Shown here piece by piece: positions 13,692 through 13,941 of a DNA stretch of 13,941 nucleotides. Source of the stretch: Pseudomonadota bacterium (GTDB lineage Bacteria > Pseudomonadota > Gammaproteobacteria > Xanthomonadales > Xanthomonadaceae); the NCBI GenBank assembly GCA_019348095.1, contig JAHWKC010000025.1, forward strand, positions 1 through 13,941. Reading direction: 5' to 3'. The position numbers and the translations under genes are program-made. The notes under the pieces were generated by a model. It was not told the DNA's origin and did no database searches. It was given only the letters and a program-made list of their open reading frames with translations. Positions within the stretch are counted from its first letter, which is position 1. Every line of letters begins with the position of its first letter.

Positions 13692-13941
13692 ATGAGCATC
13701 GACGAAGCACGCCTCAACGAATTTCTCGGCCGCGCAGTCGGCGACCTCGGCGCCGCGATCAGTTCGACCCTGATGCTGGTCGGCGACCAGCTCGGCTACT
13801 ACCGGGCACTCGCGGACGAGCCGCTGGATTCGCACGGACTGGCCACGCGCACCGACACCCACGAGCGTTACGCGCGCGAGTGGCTCGGCAACCAGGCAGC
13901 CGGCGGCTACGTGCAATACGACGCGACCAGCGGCCAGTACT
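13692..13941 (+). CDS. SAM-dependent methyltransferase, N-terminal part (cut by window end)
   Basis: Only the first 83 codons are present; the frame runs off the right edge. The visible part resembles the N-terminal winged-helix/dimerisation domain of Rv2258c-like class I methyltransferases: LGAAISSTLMLVGDQLGYYRAL, then LATRTDTHERYAREWL and NQAAGGYVQYD. In such proteins the SAM-binding Rossmann domain follows, outside this window, so catalytic motifs cannot be checked. An ArsR-like regulator-methyltransferase fusion is the same family under another name. The ATG has AGGA eight bases upstream and sits just after two leader hairpins. Substrate unknown. Confidence 0.75.
   Translation, partial: MSIDEARLNEFLGRAVGDLGAAISSTLMLVGDQLGYYRALADEPLDSHGLATRTDTHERYAREWLGNQAAGGYVQYDATSGQY

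Noticed and set aside
12810..13916. A 368-codon minus-strand frame opposite the acetyltransferase and methyltransferase
   Set aside because: It runs through a REP pair and mirrors two better-supported genes; no domain seen.

Overview
This window looks like a chromosomal segment from a high-GC gammaproteobacterium of the Xanthomonadaceae/Lysobacteraceae type (Lysobacter, Luteimonas, Stenotrophomonas and relatives). The evidence is the strong G/C bias at third codon positions, the phoB-phoR-ppk1-ppx order, a creBCD locus, and intergenic palindrome pairs beginning GTAG, like the REP/SMAG repeats described in Stenotrophomonas. The genus is inferred. No transposase, integrase, phage gene, tRNA, rRNA or CRISPR array was seen.

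Region 1 (1-5994, + strand) is a phosphate and polyphosphate block: the response regulator PhoB, the sensor kinase PhoR, polyphosphate kinase Ppk1 and exopolyphosphatase Ppx. phoR, ppk1 and ppx are chained by ATGA stop/start overlaps. A candidate Pho box lies before phoB and a second lies at the left edge. Region 2 (5995-7878, + strand) has four Pho-box-like units in exact 11-bp phase, followed by a GT4 glycosyltransferase and an overlapping PAP2 phosphatase. Together these suggest a phosphate-starvation glycolipid module, in which the phosphatase would make diacylglycerol and the transferase would glycosylate it. This is the most interesting hypothesis here, and it is inference.

Region 3 (7958-10605, - strand) is the Cre two-component locus, creB-creC, followed by a creD reduced to 124 codons. 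The short creD seems to join a CreD-like N-terminus to the CreD C-terminal membrane helices in frame. A good CreB tag (TTCAC-N6-TTCAT) and a ribosome-binding site remain upstream of it.

Region 4 (10606-13941) holds rlmJ (23S rRNA m6A methyltransferase, +), a ZnT9-like cation diffusion facilitator (-), a stand-alone GNAT acetyltransferase (+) and the start of a SAM-dependent methyltransferase (+) cut by the window end. Three inverted REP pairs sit between genes: phoB/phoR, rlmJ/CDF, and GNAT/methyltransferase. The last one supplies the stop codon of the acetyltransferase gene. No gene-free stretch exceeds 300 bases; the longest are 12589-12866 (hairpin-rich), 13431-13691 (REP pair and leader hairpins) and 5995-6200 (Pho boxes).
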